A DNA stretch of 64,000 bases, taken from Nitrosomonas ureae. GTDB lineage: Bacteria > Pseudomonadota > Gammaproteobacteria > Burkholderiales > Nitrosomonadaceae. The position numbers were made by a program, and so were the translations under genes. The stretch covers positions 2,666,001 through 2,730,000 of the forward strand of contig NZ_LT907782.1 of the NCBI RefSeq assembly GCF_900206265.1, in the 5' to 3' direction. The notes beneath the pieces were generated by a model. It did not search any database. It was not told where the DNA came from and saw nothing but the letters and a program-made list of their open reading frames with translations. Positions 35,387 through 45,031 of the stretch are shown one piece after another (the stretch's first letter is position 1; every line of letters begins with the position of its first letter).

Positions 35387-35911
35387 CTAGTTCAGCATGA
35401 TTTCACGAAGCTTTTCCTCAAGCGGGGGGCGCAAGCCCATTTTGCGTGCTTCTTCGATGGCTGCTTCCGGCTCAACGCCTTGGGTAATGCGATAACTGGC
35501 CCACATGGCGCTGGCGCGGTTACCCGATCCGCAGTGAATCAAGACCGGCTTTGGGGCGGATTCGATGATTTTGGTAAATTCGGCCACCTGTTCCCGCGTA
35601 ATTCCGGCAACCGTGGTCGGAATGTTGAAGTACATCATGCCGGCTCTGTCGACGAGCGCTTTTTCCTCGGCCGTTCCTTCATTTTTAGTGCGCAAATCAA
35701 TGACGGTTTTAAATCCGGTGGCGGCCAAAGCTTGCGTGCCGCCATCGCTGATCATTCCAGAAATGGCGATTTGTTCTGTGGCGCGGCTGTAGTTTTGCAC
35801 TTCAATTACCTGATGTCCGAACGGCACGCGTCCGGATGCTTGTGTCAAAGGGGTAAACAGGATGGTCATCAATGCCACCAGAATGATAGAGTATTTCATG
35901 GAAAGCTCCAT
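35387..35911 (-). CDS. Secreted DUF442 (Blh N-terminal-like) phosphatase-fold protein
   Basis: 174 residues with a signal peptide (cleavage near TQA). The body has the DUF442 fold: TGFKTVIDLRTKNEG, then a catalytic-type loop LIHCGSGNRASAMWA near residue 125 with a CxSGxR motif. It resembles the N-terminal part of the SQR fusion 2 kb away but is exported, so it may act on periplasmic persulfides. No other gene is tightly linked. Role inferred from the neighbourhood. Confidence 0.75.
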   Translation of the reverse strand: MELSMKYSIILVALMTILFTPLTQASGRVPFGHQVIEVQNYSRATEQIAISGMISDGGTQALAATGFKTVIDLRTKNEGTAEEKALVDRAGMMYFNIPTTVAGITREQVAEFTKIIESAPKPVLIHCGSGNRASAMWASYRITQGVEPEAAIEEARKMGLRPPLEEKLREIMLN

Positions 35912-36023
35912 TTGCTATGTTAAGGTAAAAGAATGTTTTCCATTGTAGCGGTACTGGATATTCAAATACAAATTATTCCTGATAACCGGGCGTGTTCATT
36001 TTTTACGTTAAAGGAAACTTTTC

Positions 36024-38741
36024 ATGTCGTATGATCCCGATTCGTTCGTTGATAAAACACCCGCATGGCACAGTTATGCGGCAGAAAACGTTCTGCAGGC
36101 GTTTGCGACCGGGCAGAGCGGTTTGTCACAGTCAGAAGCCAAGCTACGCCGGGAAAAATATGGCGCCAATCGCTTAAAACCGCTCAAACCCGAAAGTGCA
36201 GTTATCCGTTTTTTGTTGCAATTTCATAATGTACTGATTTATATCTTGTTGGGTGCATCGGTGGTGACGGCATTTCTGGGACACTGGGTGGATAGCGGCG
36301 TTATTCTGGGCGTTGTGATGATTAACGCCATTATCGGCTTTATCCAGGAAGGCAAGGCGGAGAAAGCGCTCAATGCGATCCGACGCATGCTGTCGCTTAA
36401 CGCAATGGTATTGCGCGAAGGACATCGGATGCAGGTTCCGGCGGAGCAATTGGTGCCGGGGGATGTGGTGCTGCTGCAGTCCGGTGACAAGGTACCTGCT
36501 GATATGAGGTTGCTCAGTTGTAAAAATCTGCGCATCGAAGAAGCTGCGTTGACCGGCGAATCCGTGGCGGTCGAGAAATCCATTCCAGCGGTCGACGCCG
36601 TGACAGCGATCGGAGACCGTTTCTGCATGGCGTATTCGGGTACGCTGGTGGTTTACGGCCAAGGGATGGGTGTTGTGGTTGCTACCGGTCAGCATACCGA
36701 GATTGGGCGTATCAGCCAGATGATCGCGCAAGTCGATAAGCTGGTTTCACCGCTACTGCGGCAAATGGCAGTTTTTGGCCGCTGGCTGACGGTTGTAATT
36801 CTATTCCTGGCGGTGAGTCTGTTTGTTTACGGCTTTTTACTGCATGATTATCCTCTGGGTGAGATCTTCATGGCCGCGGTGAGCATGGCCATCGCCGCAA
36901 TTCCGGAGGGATTGCCTGCCATCATGACAATTACGCTGGCGCTGGGGGTGCAGAATATGGCGCGGCGCAGCGCCATTGTACGTAGGCTGCCCGCAGTGGA
37001 AACACTGGGTGCGGTAACCGTTATTTGCACGGATAAGACCGGCACGCTGACGCGTAATGAAATGACCGTGCAAAGTGTCATGACTGCGTCTGATCAATTG
37101 CAGGTCGGTGGCGTAGGTTATGCACCAGTCGGCGGTTTTAGCCGGGACGGAAGGGAAATCAGGATTGCGGGCGATGCCGATATGCTGGAACTGTTCCGGG
37201 CCGGATTGTTGTGTAACGATGCCTTACTGCACCAGCATGACGACCGATGGGATATCCAGGGCGATCCGACCGAAGGTGCGCTGGTTACGTTGGCAATGAA
37301 GGCAGGATTGGATTCGATTTCCGAGCAGCAAGCATTACCGCGCGTGGATGTGATTCCTTTTGAATCGGCACATCGTTTCATGGCGACGTTGCATCATGAC
37401 CCTTCAGGACAAGGAGTGATTTATGCCAAAGGTGCCCCGGAAGAAGTATTGGCCATGTGCAGCCATCAGCGCAGCCAGGGAAAAGACGAATCGATTCAAT
37501 TGGATTTCTGGCATGCCAGAATAAGTGCAGCCAGTGGAACCGGACAGCGCATACTGGCCATCGCCAGCCGCAAGATGCAGGCGAAACAACAAATGCTGGC
37601 ATTCTCCGATGCTGAAACGGGATTTACCTTGCTCGGGTTGGTTGGCATTATCGATCCGCCGCGCGAGGCAGCCATTGCCGCCGTGCAACAATGTCACGCC
37701 GCCGGCATTCAAGTCAAAATGATCACGGGTGATCATCGCATTACCGCCTGTGCAATCGGCACCAAATTAGGGATCGGGGATGGTCAGCGCGCTATTACGG
37801 GTATTGAGCTGGACGATATGGATGACGAGCAATTGCGCCGGGTGGCAGCCGATGTGGAGATTTTCGCGCGCGCTAATCCCGAACATAAACTGCGGCTGGT
37901 GACAGCGTTACAGGAAAACGGCGAGATTGTCGCAATGACGGGAGACGGTGTGAATGATGCTCCGGCGCTAAAACGTGCCGATATTGGCGTTGCAATGGGA
38001 CAGAAAGGCACTGAAGTTGCTAAGGAAGCAGCAGAAATGGTGTTGACGGACGATAACTTTGCGTCGATCACCCACGCCGTGGAGGAAGGCCGCACCGTCT
38101 ACGATAATATCCGCAAAACGGTTGTTTACATTTTGCCGACCAGCACTGGTGAGGCAGGTATCCTGATGCTTGCCATTATCCTGGGGATGGCCTTGCCCAT
38201 CACGCCGGTGCAGATTTTGTGGATCAATATGGTGACGACGGTGACGCTGGCGATTTCGCTTTCTTTTGAACGGCCGGAAAGCGGAGTGATGTCGCATCCG
38301 CCGCATGATCCCAATGCATCAATTTTGTCAGGATTTCTGGTATGGCGCATTGTCTTCGTTTCCTTATTAATGATCAGTGGCGGCTTCGCGCTCTACACCT
38401 GGGAAACCCTACTAGGTTCCAGTGTTGAATTGAGCCGCACGGTGGTGGTGAATGCGTTGGTGATGTGTGAAATCGTTTATTTGTTCAATTGCCGCTATCT
38501 GGTGGCGCCGGCTTATTCGCGCCAGGGATTTCTGGGCAATCGTTATGTTTTATGGGCGATCGGTTTATTGCTGGTGCTGCAGATGCTGTTTACCTATTGT
38601 CCCGTCATGCAGCGATTGTTTGGCACAACGGCACTGGATGCAGCAACCTGGGGGCGGATCATTGCGGTTAGCATAGTTATATTTATGCTGATTGAATTGG
38701 AGAAATTTTTGTTGAGAAGACGGGGAATTACGAATTTGTAG
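36024..38741 (+). CDS. P-type cation ATPase (P2, Ca2+-ATPase-like)
   Basis: 905 residues. Actuator motif LTGES near residue 178, M4 motif IPEGLPA near 293, phosphorylation site DKTGTLTRNE near 338 and hinge TGDGVNDAP near 640 are in place. There are ten predicted membrane helices. The P2 family covers Ca2+, Na+ or K+ pumps; the cation-binding residues suggest Ca2+ but other ions are possible. Convergent with a Ca2+/cation antiporter ending 12 bases away, so two routes of cation export lie side by side. Confidence 0.85.
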   Translation: MSYDPDSFVDKTPAWHSYAAENVLQAFATGQSGLSQSEAKLRREKYGANRLKPLKPESAVIRFLLQFHNVLIYILLGASVVTAFLGHWVDSGVILGVVMINAIIGFIQEGKAEKALNAIRRMLSLNAMVLREGHRMQVPAEQLVPGDVVLLQSGDKVPADMRLLSCKNLRIEEAALTGESVAVEKSIPAVDAVTAIGDRFCMAYSGTLVVYGQGMGVVVATGQHTEIGRISQMIAQVDKLVSPLLRQMAVFGRWLTVVILFLAVSLFVYGFLLHDYPLGEIFMAAVSMAIAAIPEGLPAIMTITLALGVQNMARRSAIVRRLPAVETLGAVTVICTDKTGTLTRNEMTVQSVMTASDQLQVGGVGYAPVGGFSRDGREIRIAGDADMLELFRAGLLCNDALLHQHDDRWDIQGDPTEGALVTLAMKAGLDSISEQQALPRVDVIPFESAHRFMATLHHDPSGQGVIYAKGAPEEVLAMCSHQRSQGKDESIQLDFWHARISAASGTGQRILAIASRKMQAKQQMLAFSDAETGFTLLGLVGIIDPPREAAIAAVQQCHAAGIQVKMITGDHRITACAIGTKLGIGDGQRAITGIELDDMDDEQLRRVAADVEIFARANPEHKLRLVTALQENGEIVAMTGDGVNDAPALKRADIGVAMGQKGTEVAKEAAEMVLTDDNFASITHAVEEGRTVYDNIRKTVVYILPTSTGEAGILMLAIILGMALPITPVQILWINMVTTVTLAISLSFERPESGVMSHPPHDPNASILSGFLVWRIVFVSLLMISGGFALYTWETLLGSSVELSRTVVVNALVMCEIVYLFNCRYLVAPAYSRQGFLGNRYVLWAIGLLLVLQMLFTYCPVMQRLFGTTALDAATWGRIIAVSIVIFMLIELEKFLLRRRGITNL

Positions 38742-38752
38742 TGCAGAATTAT

Positions 38753-39766
38753 TCATCCACCATGCAGATAAAACACATAAGTATTGAGCAGATAGAGGGT
38801 AAACAGACTCAGACTGATCCAGCCAATGCTGATGAACAAACGCGTGTTGGGGCGATAAACCAGACCCACGATGACAATGCCGCTCATAATGACTGCCGAC
38901 AAGGCGGAGAAAGCATGCAAGGGTGAAGTAAAAGTCAGGAGCGGCCCTGCAATAAAAATGATGTCTTCCAATGCCAGTATCAGAATATTGAACAAATTGC
39001 TGCCTAATAGATTGGCAATGGCCATATCTAGTGCACCCATGCGCAATGCAGCGATGCTGACGGCAAGTTCCGGAAGCGAGGTGATCCCGGCAATGAATAG
39101 CGTGCCTACAAACGTATTGTGCCAACCCACCACTTCGGCCAATTGTGCGCCCGCGAACGGTAGATATATCCCGGCCGCGATAACCGCCAGGGCGGATAAA
39201 GCATAGCGCATATAAGCCTGATGTAAGGTTATATCCGGATAACGCTCCGCTACCTGCTCAGCGAACTCTTTTACCTGCGTGTGCTCATGGGTATAGAGTG
39301 CCCGCATGGCAACAATATAGAACAATACGATAGCGGGTGTATAAATTCCCATGTGCGCAATAGTAAGAGTGGTTTTGTCGATTAATAAAACATTCAATCC
39401 AACAAATCCGATGAGTATCACGCCAAATCCTGCGGATAGAATGTGGCTCGAGCTGGCGCGGCGGTACAATGATTCACCGCGCGCCAGATAGTCCAGTACC
39501 ACCAGAATAGCCAAATTGAACACGCAACTGCCCAACAGGCTACCCACTGCAATATTGGGTATGTTTGCCAGTGTCAATGCGCTGATGCCTGTTACCAGTT
39601 CAGGCAATGAAGTCACCGTGGCAAGCAGGATAAGACCAATCCAACTACCGGACAAGCCGGTTTTGTCTGCGATGACGTCGGCGTACCGGCATAATCGGGT
39701 TCCCGCGAAGCCAATCAATAGGCCGCAGAGGGCAAATTCAAACCAACTAATTAGCACTGCAGACAT
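38753..39766 (-). CDS. Ca2+/cation antiporter (CaCA, YrbG-like)
   Basis: 337 residues, about ten membrane helices in two repeats. The alpha repeats appear as LLATVTSLPELVTGISAL near residue 50 with GSLLGSCVFN, and ITSLPELAVSIAALRMG near 225 with NLLGSNLFN. The Glu in the LPEL motifs is the ion ligand. It exchanges Ca2+ for H+ or Na+ in the inner membrane. It ends 12 bases past the P-type ATPase stop on the other strand. Confidence 0.87.
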   Translation of the reverse strand: MSAVLISWFEFALCGLLIGFAGTRLCRYADVIADKTGLSGSWIGLILLATVTSLPELVTGISALTLANIPNIAVGSLLGSCVFNLAILVVLDYLARGESLYRRASSSHILSAGFGVILIGFVGLNVLLIDKTTLTIAHMGIYTPAIVLFYIVAMRALYTHEHTQVKEFAEQVAERYPDITLHQAYMRYALSALAVIAAGIYLPFAGAQLAEVVGWHNTFVGTLFIAGITSLPELAVSIAALRMGALDMAIANLLGSNLFNILILALEDIIFIAGPLLTFTSPLHAFSALSAVIMSGIVIVGLVYRPNTRLFISIGWISLSLFTLYLLNTYVFYLHGG

Positions 39767-40136
39767 ATCAATTGCATGCTATGCCTTTGGAATAGGCTGC
39801 TGGATACGGACATTTTTAATTATTCTATGGGTCGAAAAAGTGGCAATCTTAACATTTCCGTTGAATGGCGCAGGAGATTGATAGAATATTGTCATTATCA
39901 CCAGATGACGGTATGTTTCTTATAAACTGTTGTGTAAATCTGGCTGTTACTTAACCCAATTGATTCCATCGTGAAAGCGCATGTCAGGCCAAATGTTTCC
40001 GGGTTTTCAGTTGAGAGCCTGTGTTAAATTGCAGCTTAGGAGCTGCAAAAGTTTTCAAGATGCCGAGAAACTAAACATGGAGAACGTGCGTATGCGCACT
40101 CTTGACCTGGATTTATAAATTGCGGAAAAATTCTAA

Positions 40137-40847
40137 ATGATACGGTTGATTATATTGATAGGGTTCTGTATTACGAGCATGGCGAACGCGACGGGTGGAG
40201 AAGTGCCCGATACCATGGCTGAGCGCGTTAAGGCGTGTACCATCTGTCATAGCGCTGAAGACAAAGCAGGGCGTGATGCATACTATCCTCGTATCGCGGG
40301 TAAACCGCAGGGGTATATTTTTAACCAGCTACGCAATTTCAGGGATGGCCGGCGTTATTATCAACCTATGGTCGTTTTGCTGGAAAATATGTCGGATGAA
40401 TATCTGTTGGAAATAGCACAGTATTTTTCTTCTTTGCAGTTACCCTATCCGGATCCTGAGCGGATTCATATGCAACCCGAGGAAATCAAACTGGCGCAGC
40501 ATTTGATTTATTCAGGATATCCGCAGCGCAATATTCCGCCATGCAGTGCCTGCCATGGAGATATTTTGATGGGCGTGGAACCTGCTATCCCGGGGTTGAT
40601 TGGGTTGTCACGCGCTTATATTACAGCGCAGCTGGGTGGGTGGCGTAGTGGGAGTATTATGCGGGGTCAGACCTCGGATTGCATGTCTGAAATCGCTAAA
40701 CAATTGACCGAGAGAGAAGTTAATGCCGTTGCAAAATGGCTGGCGAATCAATCCGTTTCTGGAAAACCCGGTTCATTCAATGTGCTTTCACCTGAGTTAG
40801 CGAATCGATGTGGCCTTACCACTCTGGAAAACGGGGAGGCAGAATGA
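40137..40847 (+). CDS. Diheme c-type cytochrome
   Basis: 236 residues with a signal peptide (cleavage near ANA). Heme sites are CTICH near residue 36 and CSACH near 135, each with a downstream Met candidate (YYQPMVV; SIMRG). The layout is of a cytochrome c4/c553-like double domain in the periplasm, able to shuttle electrons. It is followed at once by a triheme cytochrome: ATGA joins its stop to the next start. Confidence 0.85.
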   Translation: MIRLIILIGFCITSMANATGGEVPDTMAERVKACTICHSAEDKAGRDAYYPRIAGKPQGYIFNQLRNFRDGRRYYQPMVVLLENMSDEYLLEIAQYFSSLQLPYPDPERIHMQPEEIKLAQHLIYSGYPQRNIPPCSACHGDILMGVEPAIPGLIGLSRAYITAQLGGWRSGSIMRGQTSDCMSEIAKQLTEREVNAVAKWLANQSVSGKPGSFNVLSPELANRCGLTTLENGEAE

Positions 40848-42142
40848 AGTATTGGATCAGAATGTTTCGTGTAATACGTGATTGGAGAAATATTACCTGG
40901 CTGTGGACGGGCAGGCTATCGTTAGCTTTTATTTCGCTAACGATAACCGTTGAAATTATGGCTGGCGAAGCGGAGCGTTCTGCTGCAGTGGAGTATGGCG
41001 CCTACCTGACTCGCATTGGTAATTGCATGGGATGTCATACCACTAAGGGGGGGCAGCCATTTGCGGGTGGACGACGATTATCCACGTCATTCGGTGTATT
41101 CATTACACCTAATATCACGCCTGACAAAGAAACGGGAATTGGTCTATGGAGTCAGCAGGATTTCTGGCAGGCCCTGCATCAGGGCAAATCGCGTGATGGA
41201 CGGCTTCTATATCCTGCTTTTCCCTATACTGAATATACCAAAGCGACGCGGCAGGACGCCGATGCAATTTTTGCTTATCTGCAGTCGCTACCTCCTGTTT
41301 CGCAGACTAATCCAGCGCACGATATTTTCTTTCCTTATAATTCCGAATCATTGCTTGCGGTCTGGCGCACTTTGTATTTTAAAGAGGGCGTTTATGAGCC
41401 GGATCAATCCAAGAGCGCAGCATGGAATCGGGGTGCCTATCTGGTACAAGGATTGGGTCATTGCAATGCCTGCCATACTACTCGCAATATGTTGGGGGCG
41501 AGTCAGGATGAGACATTAACAGGCGGGCAGATAATGGGCATGAATTGGTATGCTCCTTCTCTGTCGTCGCATCTGGAAGCAGGCAGTGGTGATTGGGAAA
41601 TCGAGGAAATTGTTGCGTTGCTGACAACGGGCATAACCAAGCGTGCAGTGGCGTCAGGGCCTATGGCAACTGTCGTCAGGCAAAGCCTGCAATATTTATC
41701 GCCAGAAGATGTACTTGCTATGGCAGCCTATCTGAAATCACTGACGGAAAACGACACGGGCAATGTGCCTGGTGTTCATTTTTCGGTGACATCAGGCAGT
41801 TTTCGCAAACATCTGGAACTGGGCGGGAAAATTTATCAAGAATATTGTCAAGCGTGTCACGGTGTTGATGGAAAAGGTGCTCCGGGTATTTATCCCGCGC
41901 TGGCGGGTAATCGGGGCGTGGTGATGGATTCGCCTTTGAATGCTATTCGCAGCGTGTTGAATGGCGGTTATCCGGCCACAACGGCAGAAAATCCCCGGCC
42001 TTATGGAATGCCGCCGTTCCAGCAGATTTTACGTAATGAGGAAGTGGCGCTCGTGGTGTCGTATATCCGTAATGCTTGGGGCAATCGTGCCAGTTTGGTG
42101 AAGGCATTGGATGTTGACCGGAGTAAAGGCGGGGATGATTAG
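40847..42142 (+). CDS. Triheme c-type cytochrome (alcohol-dehydrogenase cytochrome-subunit-like)
   Basis: 431 residues from ATG 40847, which follows GGGGAGG and overlaps the preceding stop (ATGA). The N-terminus holds a membrane segment. Three heme sites are visible: NCMGCH near residue 60, HCNACH near 205 and YCQACH near 335. Met ligands are likely in FITPNITPD and YGMPPFQ stretches. Triheme subunits of this type act as electron acceptors for membrane dehydrogenases (alcohol, gluconate, sorbitol). No dehydrogenase gene is present here, so its partner is unknown. Confidence 0.82.
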   Translation, partial: KYWIRMFRVIRDWRNITWLWTGRLSLAFISLTITVEIMAGEAERSAAVEYGAYLTRIGNCMGCHTTKGGQPFAGGRRLSTSFGVFITPNITPDKETGIGLWSQQDFWQALHQGKSRDGRLLYPAFPYTEYTKATRQDADAIFAYLQSLPPVSQTNPAHDIFFPYNSESLLAVWRTLYFKEGVYEPDQSKSAAWNRGAYLVQGLGHCNACHTTRNMLGASQDETLTGGQIMGMNWYAPSLSSHLEAGSGDWEIEEIVALLTTGITKRAVASGPMATVVRQSLQYLSPEDVLAMAAYLKSLTENDTGNVPGVHFSVTSGSFRKHLELGGKIYQEYCQACHGVDGKGAPGIYPALAGNRGVVMDSPLNAIRSVLNGGYPATTAENPRPYGMPPFQQILRNEEVALVVSYIRNAWGNRASLVKALDVDRSKGGDD

Positions 42143-42326
42143 CAGGAATCTGACAAAGCATGTTATATCTATTTCATGTTTTATTGCTTGTTAGAAGACG
42201 ACCATAATAAAAAAGATAAGCGCGTTATTAATTAATTGAGCAGCAACTGCTTTAACTTGATTGACAAATGACGAATTAAGTCATCAGGTTAATGATGATG
42301 AATAATATTATTAAATGAAATAAAAA

Positions 42327-43634
42327 ATGAGCGCAAAACACTACGTGCAGCATTTGCTGAATTTTATCGATGAAAGCCCGAGTCCTTGGCATGCCGTTGC
42401 TTCAGTGGAATCGGCCATTCAGGCATTTCAGTTTGTCCGACTGGATGAGACGGTCAAATGGCAGTTGCAGGCGGGTGGACGGTATTACGTCATACGCGAT
42501 GATTCTTCGATTGTGCTGTTCGTGCTGGGGCAGAAGGCGCCTGTTGAATCGGGTTTCAAAATAGTGGGGGCGCATACGGATTCACCAGGGTTCCGCATCA
42601 GACCGAACGCCGCGACCGTGAGCAATGGCATAGCCAGGATTGGTGTTGAAATTTATGGTGGGCCGATCCTTGCCACCTTTACCGACCGTGACCTGAGTTT
42701 GGCCGGACGGATTAGCTATACTGATGATCAAGGAAGGCTCTCACACAAATTAGTGCGTATTGATCAATCATTGTTACGCTTGCCGAATCTTGCGATTCAT
42801 TTGAACAGGGGCGTCAATGAAGATGGGTTGAAGCTGCATAAGCAAAATGAGCTATTTCTATTGCTTGTGCAATTGACTACAGACCAATTGCCGCCCCAAC
42901 CTTATTTTGTCGCACTATTGGCGCAGTTGGCAGAGATAGAGGCTGAGCAGATTCTATCCTGGGATCTGGCAGTTTACGATACGCAAAAAGGCGCGTTCTG
43001 GGGTGCAAATCAGGAATTTTATGCCAACAGCCAGATCGATAATCTGGCCTCTTGTCATGCCGGATTGCAAGCCCTGCTTGACGAAGATATATTAAATTCT
43101 GTTGAGAGTACGCTGGTTTGCGCATTTTTCGATCATGAGGAGATTGGCAGTAGGAGTCATATCGGAGCGGCAGGCAGTTTTCTAACTGATGTATTGCAGC
43201 GTGTCAGTATCGCCACTTCATCGGATCGGGATGCCATGTCATGTGCGTCGGCGAACAGTTTTCTGATCAGCGCGGATATGGCGCATGCCTTTCATCCCAA
43301 CTTTGCTTCCGCTTATGAAGCGGATCATAGTGTTATTGTCAACCACGGCCCGGCGATTAAATTCAATGCAAATCGCCGTTATAGTTCCGAAAGCATTTCC
43401 ACCGCCCATTTTATCCGTTGGTGCAAGGAAGCGGATGTCCCTTATCAACGCTACTCGCATCGTAGCGATTTGCCTTGCGGCAGTACGATCGGTCCGATTG
43501 CTTCGGCGAAACTCGGCATACGCAGCGTTGATGTCGGCTGTCCGATGTGGGCGATGCACAGTATTCGCGAAAGCGCAGGGGTGCAGGACCACGAATATTT
43601 GATCAAGGTGCTGAAGCGATTTTTTAGTGATTGA
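42327..43634 (+). CDS. apeB: M18-family aspartyl aminopeptidase
   Basis: 435 residues. Metal ligands of M18 peptidases are visible: GAHTDSPGFRI near residue 78, FFDHEEIGSRSH near 270 and YSHRSDLPCGSTIGPI near 380. PSPWHAV at the N-terminus is also a signature. The zinc enzyme removes N-terminal acidic or neutral residues from peptides in the cytoplasm. A 141-bp mobile element begins 11 bases after its stop. Confidence 0.9.
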   Translation: MSAKHYVQHLLNFIDESPSPWHAVASVESAIQAFQFVRLDETVKWQLQAGGRYYVIRDDSSIVLFVLGQKAPVESGFKIVGAHTDSPGFRIRPNAATVSNGIARIGVEIYGGPILATFTDRDLSLAGRISYTDDQGRLSHKLVRIDQSLLRLPNLAIHLNRGVNEDGLKLHKQNELFLLLVQLTTDQLPPQPYFVALLAQLAEIEAEQILSWDLAVYDTQKGAFWGANQEFYANSQIDNLASCHAGLQALLDEDILNSVESTLVCAFFDHEEIGSRSHIGAAGSFLTDVLQRVSIATSSDRDAMSCASANSFLISADMAHAFHPNFASAYEADHSVIVNHGPAIKFNANRRYSSESISTAHFIRWCKEADVPYQRYSHRSDLPCGSTIGPIASAKLGIRSVDVGCPMWAMHSIRESAGVQDHEYLIKVLKRFFSD

Positions 43635-43644
43635 CACATATTAA

Positions 43645-43785
43645 GAGACCTTTGCACGGTTACTACGCGGCACGATAATTGTGTTAAAAATTTGCGAAAA
43701 ATGCTCATTTACCTCGTGTAAACTCCGCTTTTTCGCAAATTTTTGCCTTATTCTGGTACCGCTCATGACACCGTGCAAAGGTCTC
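43645..43785 (-). mobile_element. 141-bp MITE-like element, copy 1
   Basis: Ends with terminal inverted repeats GAGACCTTTGCACGGT and ACCGTGCAAAGGTCTC. Flanked by direct repeats ATTAA at 43640-43644 and 43786-43790. It contains a long internal palindrome built on AAAAATTTGCGAAAA. It encodes nothing. The copy at 51815 is the same length and, read in opposite orientation, differs at only three positions I could find. No transposase with these ends is in the window. Confidence 0.82.
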
Positions 43786-43841
43786 ATTAAGTACTTCCCG
43801 GCTATTTCTGCCACTTGGGAATTTTAGCTTATTGCAGGTGG

Positions 43842-44693
43842 TTATCGCACGATCAACGCGCTGGGGTGTTGAATTAACATAGTGTAGTGATCCTTGTTGC
43901 GCGATACCCAACCCCGGATCTCCAGCGATTTTCCTACATAAGTATTCAGTGCGGGGAACAGATCGAGATTGGTATTCTGGATGCGTATATCTATCTTGTC
44001 ATCAAACATCAGCCGCGTGTATTTCCTGCTTTTCTTAATGGATACGGGAATTCCGGTGAACCGCTGCCAGCCTTTGTTGTGGTTGGCAATTTGCGTGATC
44101 GGCTTGGGTTGATAATCCGGCATTGACCAGATACCGAGCTTCTGCTTTTCAGCCTGCTGCTGCGCTTGAATCAATTTATCGCTGTAACGCACATTGGGCG
44201 GGATGATACTGACGAAAGCCAGACCGTTCTCCAATAATGCCTGGTTGATATGTTTGCCATCAGGGGTAAAAACGTGTGCGAGCAGGCGCTTGTACTTATC
44301 CCGCTTGGTTTGATCATATTCCAGGTAGACTTTGTTTTCCTGTAGCTGAGCCTGCAGCCATTTTTTAGCCGCTACCCCGCCTGGCTCTTCTGCGCGCAGC
44401 CGACTTTCAATTTCAGGGGTGTTGATACCTAATAAACGAATCTGTTTTTTATCCGCCAATATGATGGTGTCGCCATCGTATACCCTGGCAACGTCATGTA
44501 AATGACGTCCAGGCTGACTGATAATATCGAGTATCTGAGCACCGGTTGAGGGGACATCCGAATAGGTTACCCGGCCCCGGTCATCGACGCTGCGATAAAT
44601 TTCGGTTGCTAGCAGTGCGGGCGTGACAAGAGTGAGTGCCAGATAAGCGAGCAGAGGAAATTTCTTGTTAGGAAACATAGGATTAATTTGCAT
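43842..44693 (-). CDS. Secreted staphylococcal-nuclease-like protein
   Basis: About 283 residues. Signal peptide (hydrophobic region about 12-28), then a short DUF4124-like segment (ATEIYRSVDDRGRVTYSD). The SNase domain follows, with ARVYDGDTI near residue 68, LLGINTPEIE near 85, Lys-Arg-Leu-Leu near 125 and NGLAFVS. A C-terminal OB-like extension follows. Such nucleases degrade extracytoplasmic DNA or RNA. Start is ATG 44693 or 44678; neither has a strong ribosome site. Confidence 0.82.
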   Translation of the reverse strand: MQINPMFPNKKFPLLAYLALTLVTPALLATEIYRSVDDRGRVTYSDVPSTGAQILDIISQPGRHLHDVARVYDGDTIILADKKQIRLLGINTPEIESRLRAEEPGGVAAKKWLQAQLQENKVYLEYDQTKRDKYKRLLAHVFTPDGKHINQALLENGLAFVSIIPPNVRYSDKLIQAQQQAEKQKLGIWSMPDYQPKPITQIANHNKGWQRFTGIPVSIKKSRKYTRLMFDDKIDIRIQNTNLDLFPALNTYVGKSLEIRGWVSRNKDHYTMLIQHPSALIVR

Positions 44694-44696
44694 CAC

Positions 44697-45031
44697 CTAA
44701 CAGGGAGAGCGTCAGATGTATCAGTATGAGATAAGCATTATGAATACTGTATTGAATTTTGGGTTGCCTGCCGGTTTGATGCGTAAATGAGATTGCTGGG
44801 TTATGTGCAAGATCATGCATTTTTGCGGGTTTATTAAGAAATTTTTGGTGAGAGAAATACAGGTGGGATGAATATAGCGCAATATTCCGAAGAAAAGTAG
44901 ATTAAAATTAGCACTTATTTAATTTAATCGATATTCGGTTTTTTTACCTTTGTGCCTCATCATCTACAATTAAAACCTCTCAGCCATAACCATTTATGGA
45001 ATCGTCCATATCAATCTGATTGCACAGTAGC
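44697..45031. other. Divergent control region, no gene
   Basis: About 330 bases between the nuclease and mlaF. No ORF of note. It must contain the promoters for both; no single box stands out. It is AT-rich around 44890-44960. Confidence 0.4.

Noticed and set aside
36174..36731. 185-codon minus-strand ORF
   Set aside because: Fully antisense to the P-type ATPase, His/Arg-rich in the way shadow frames of such genes are; no family match.
38565..39125. 186-codon minus-strand ORF
   Set aside because: Overlaps the ends of both the ATPase and the antiporter in another frame; low-complexity His/Gln/Cys content typical of a shadow.
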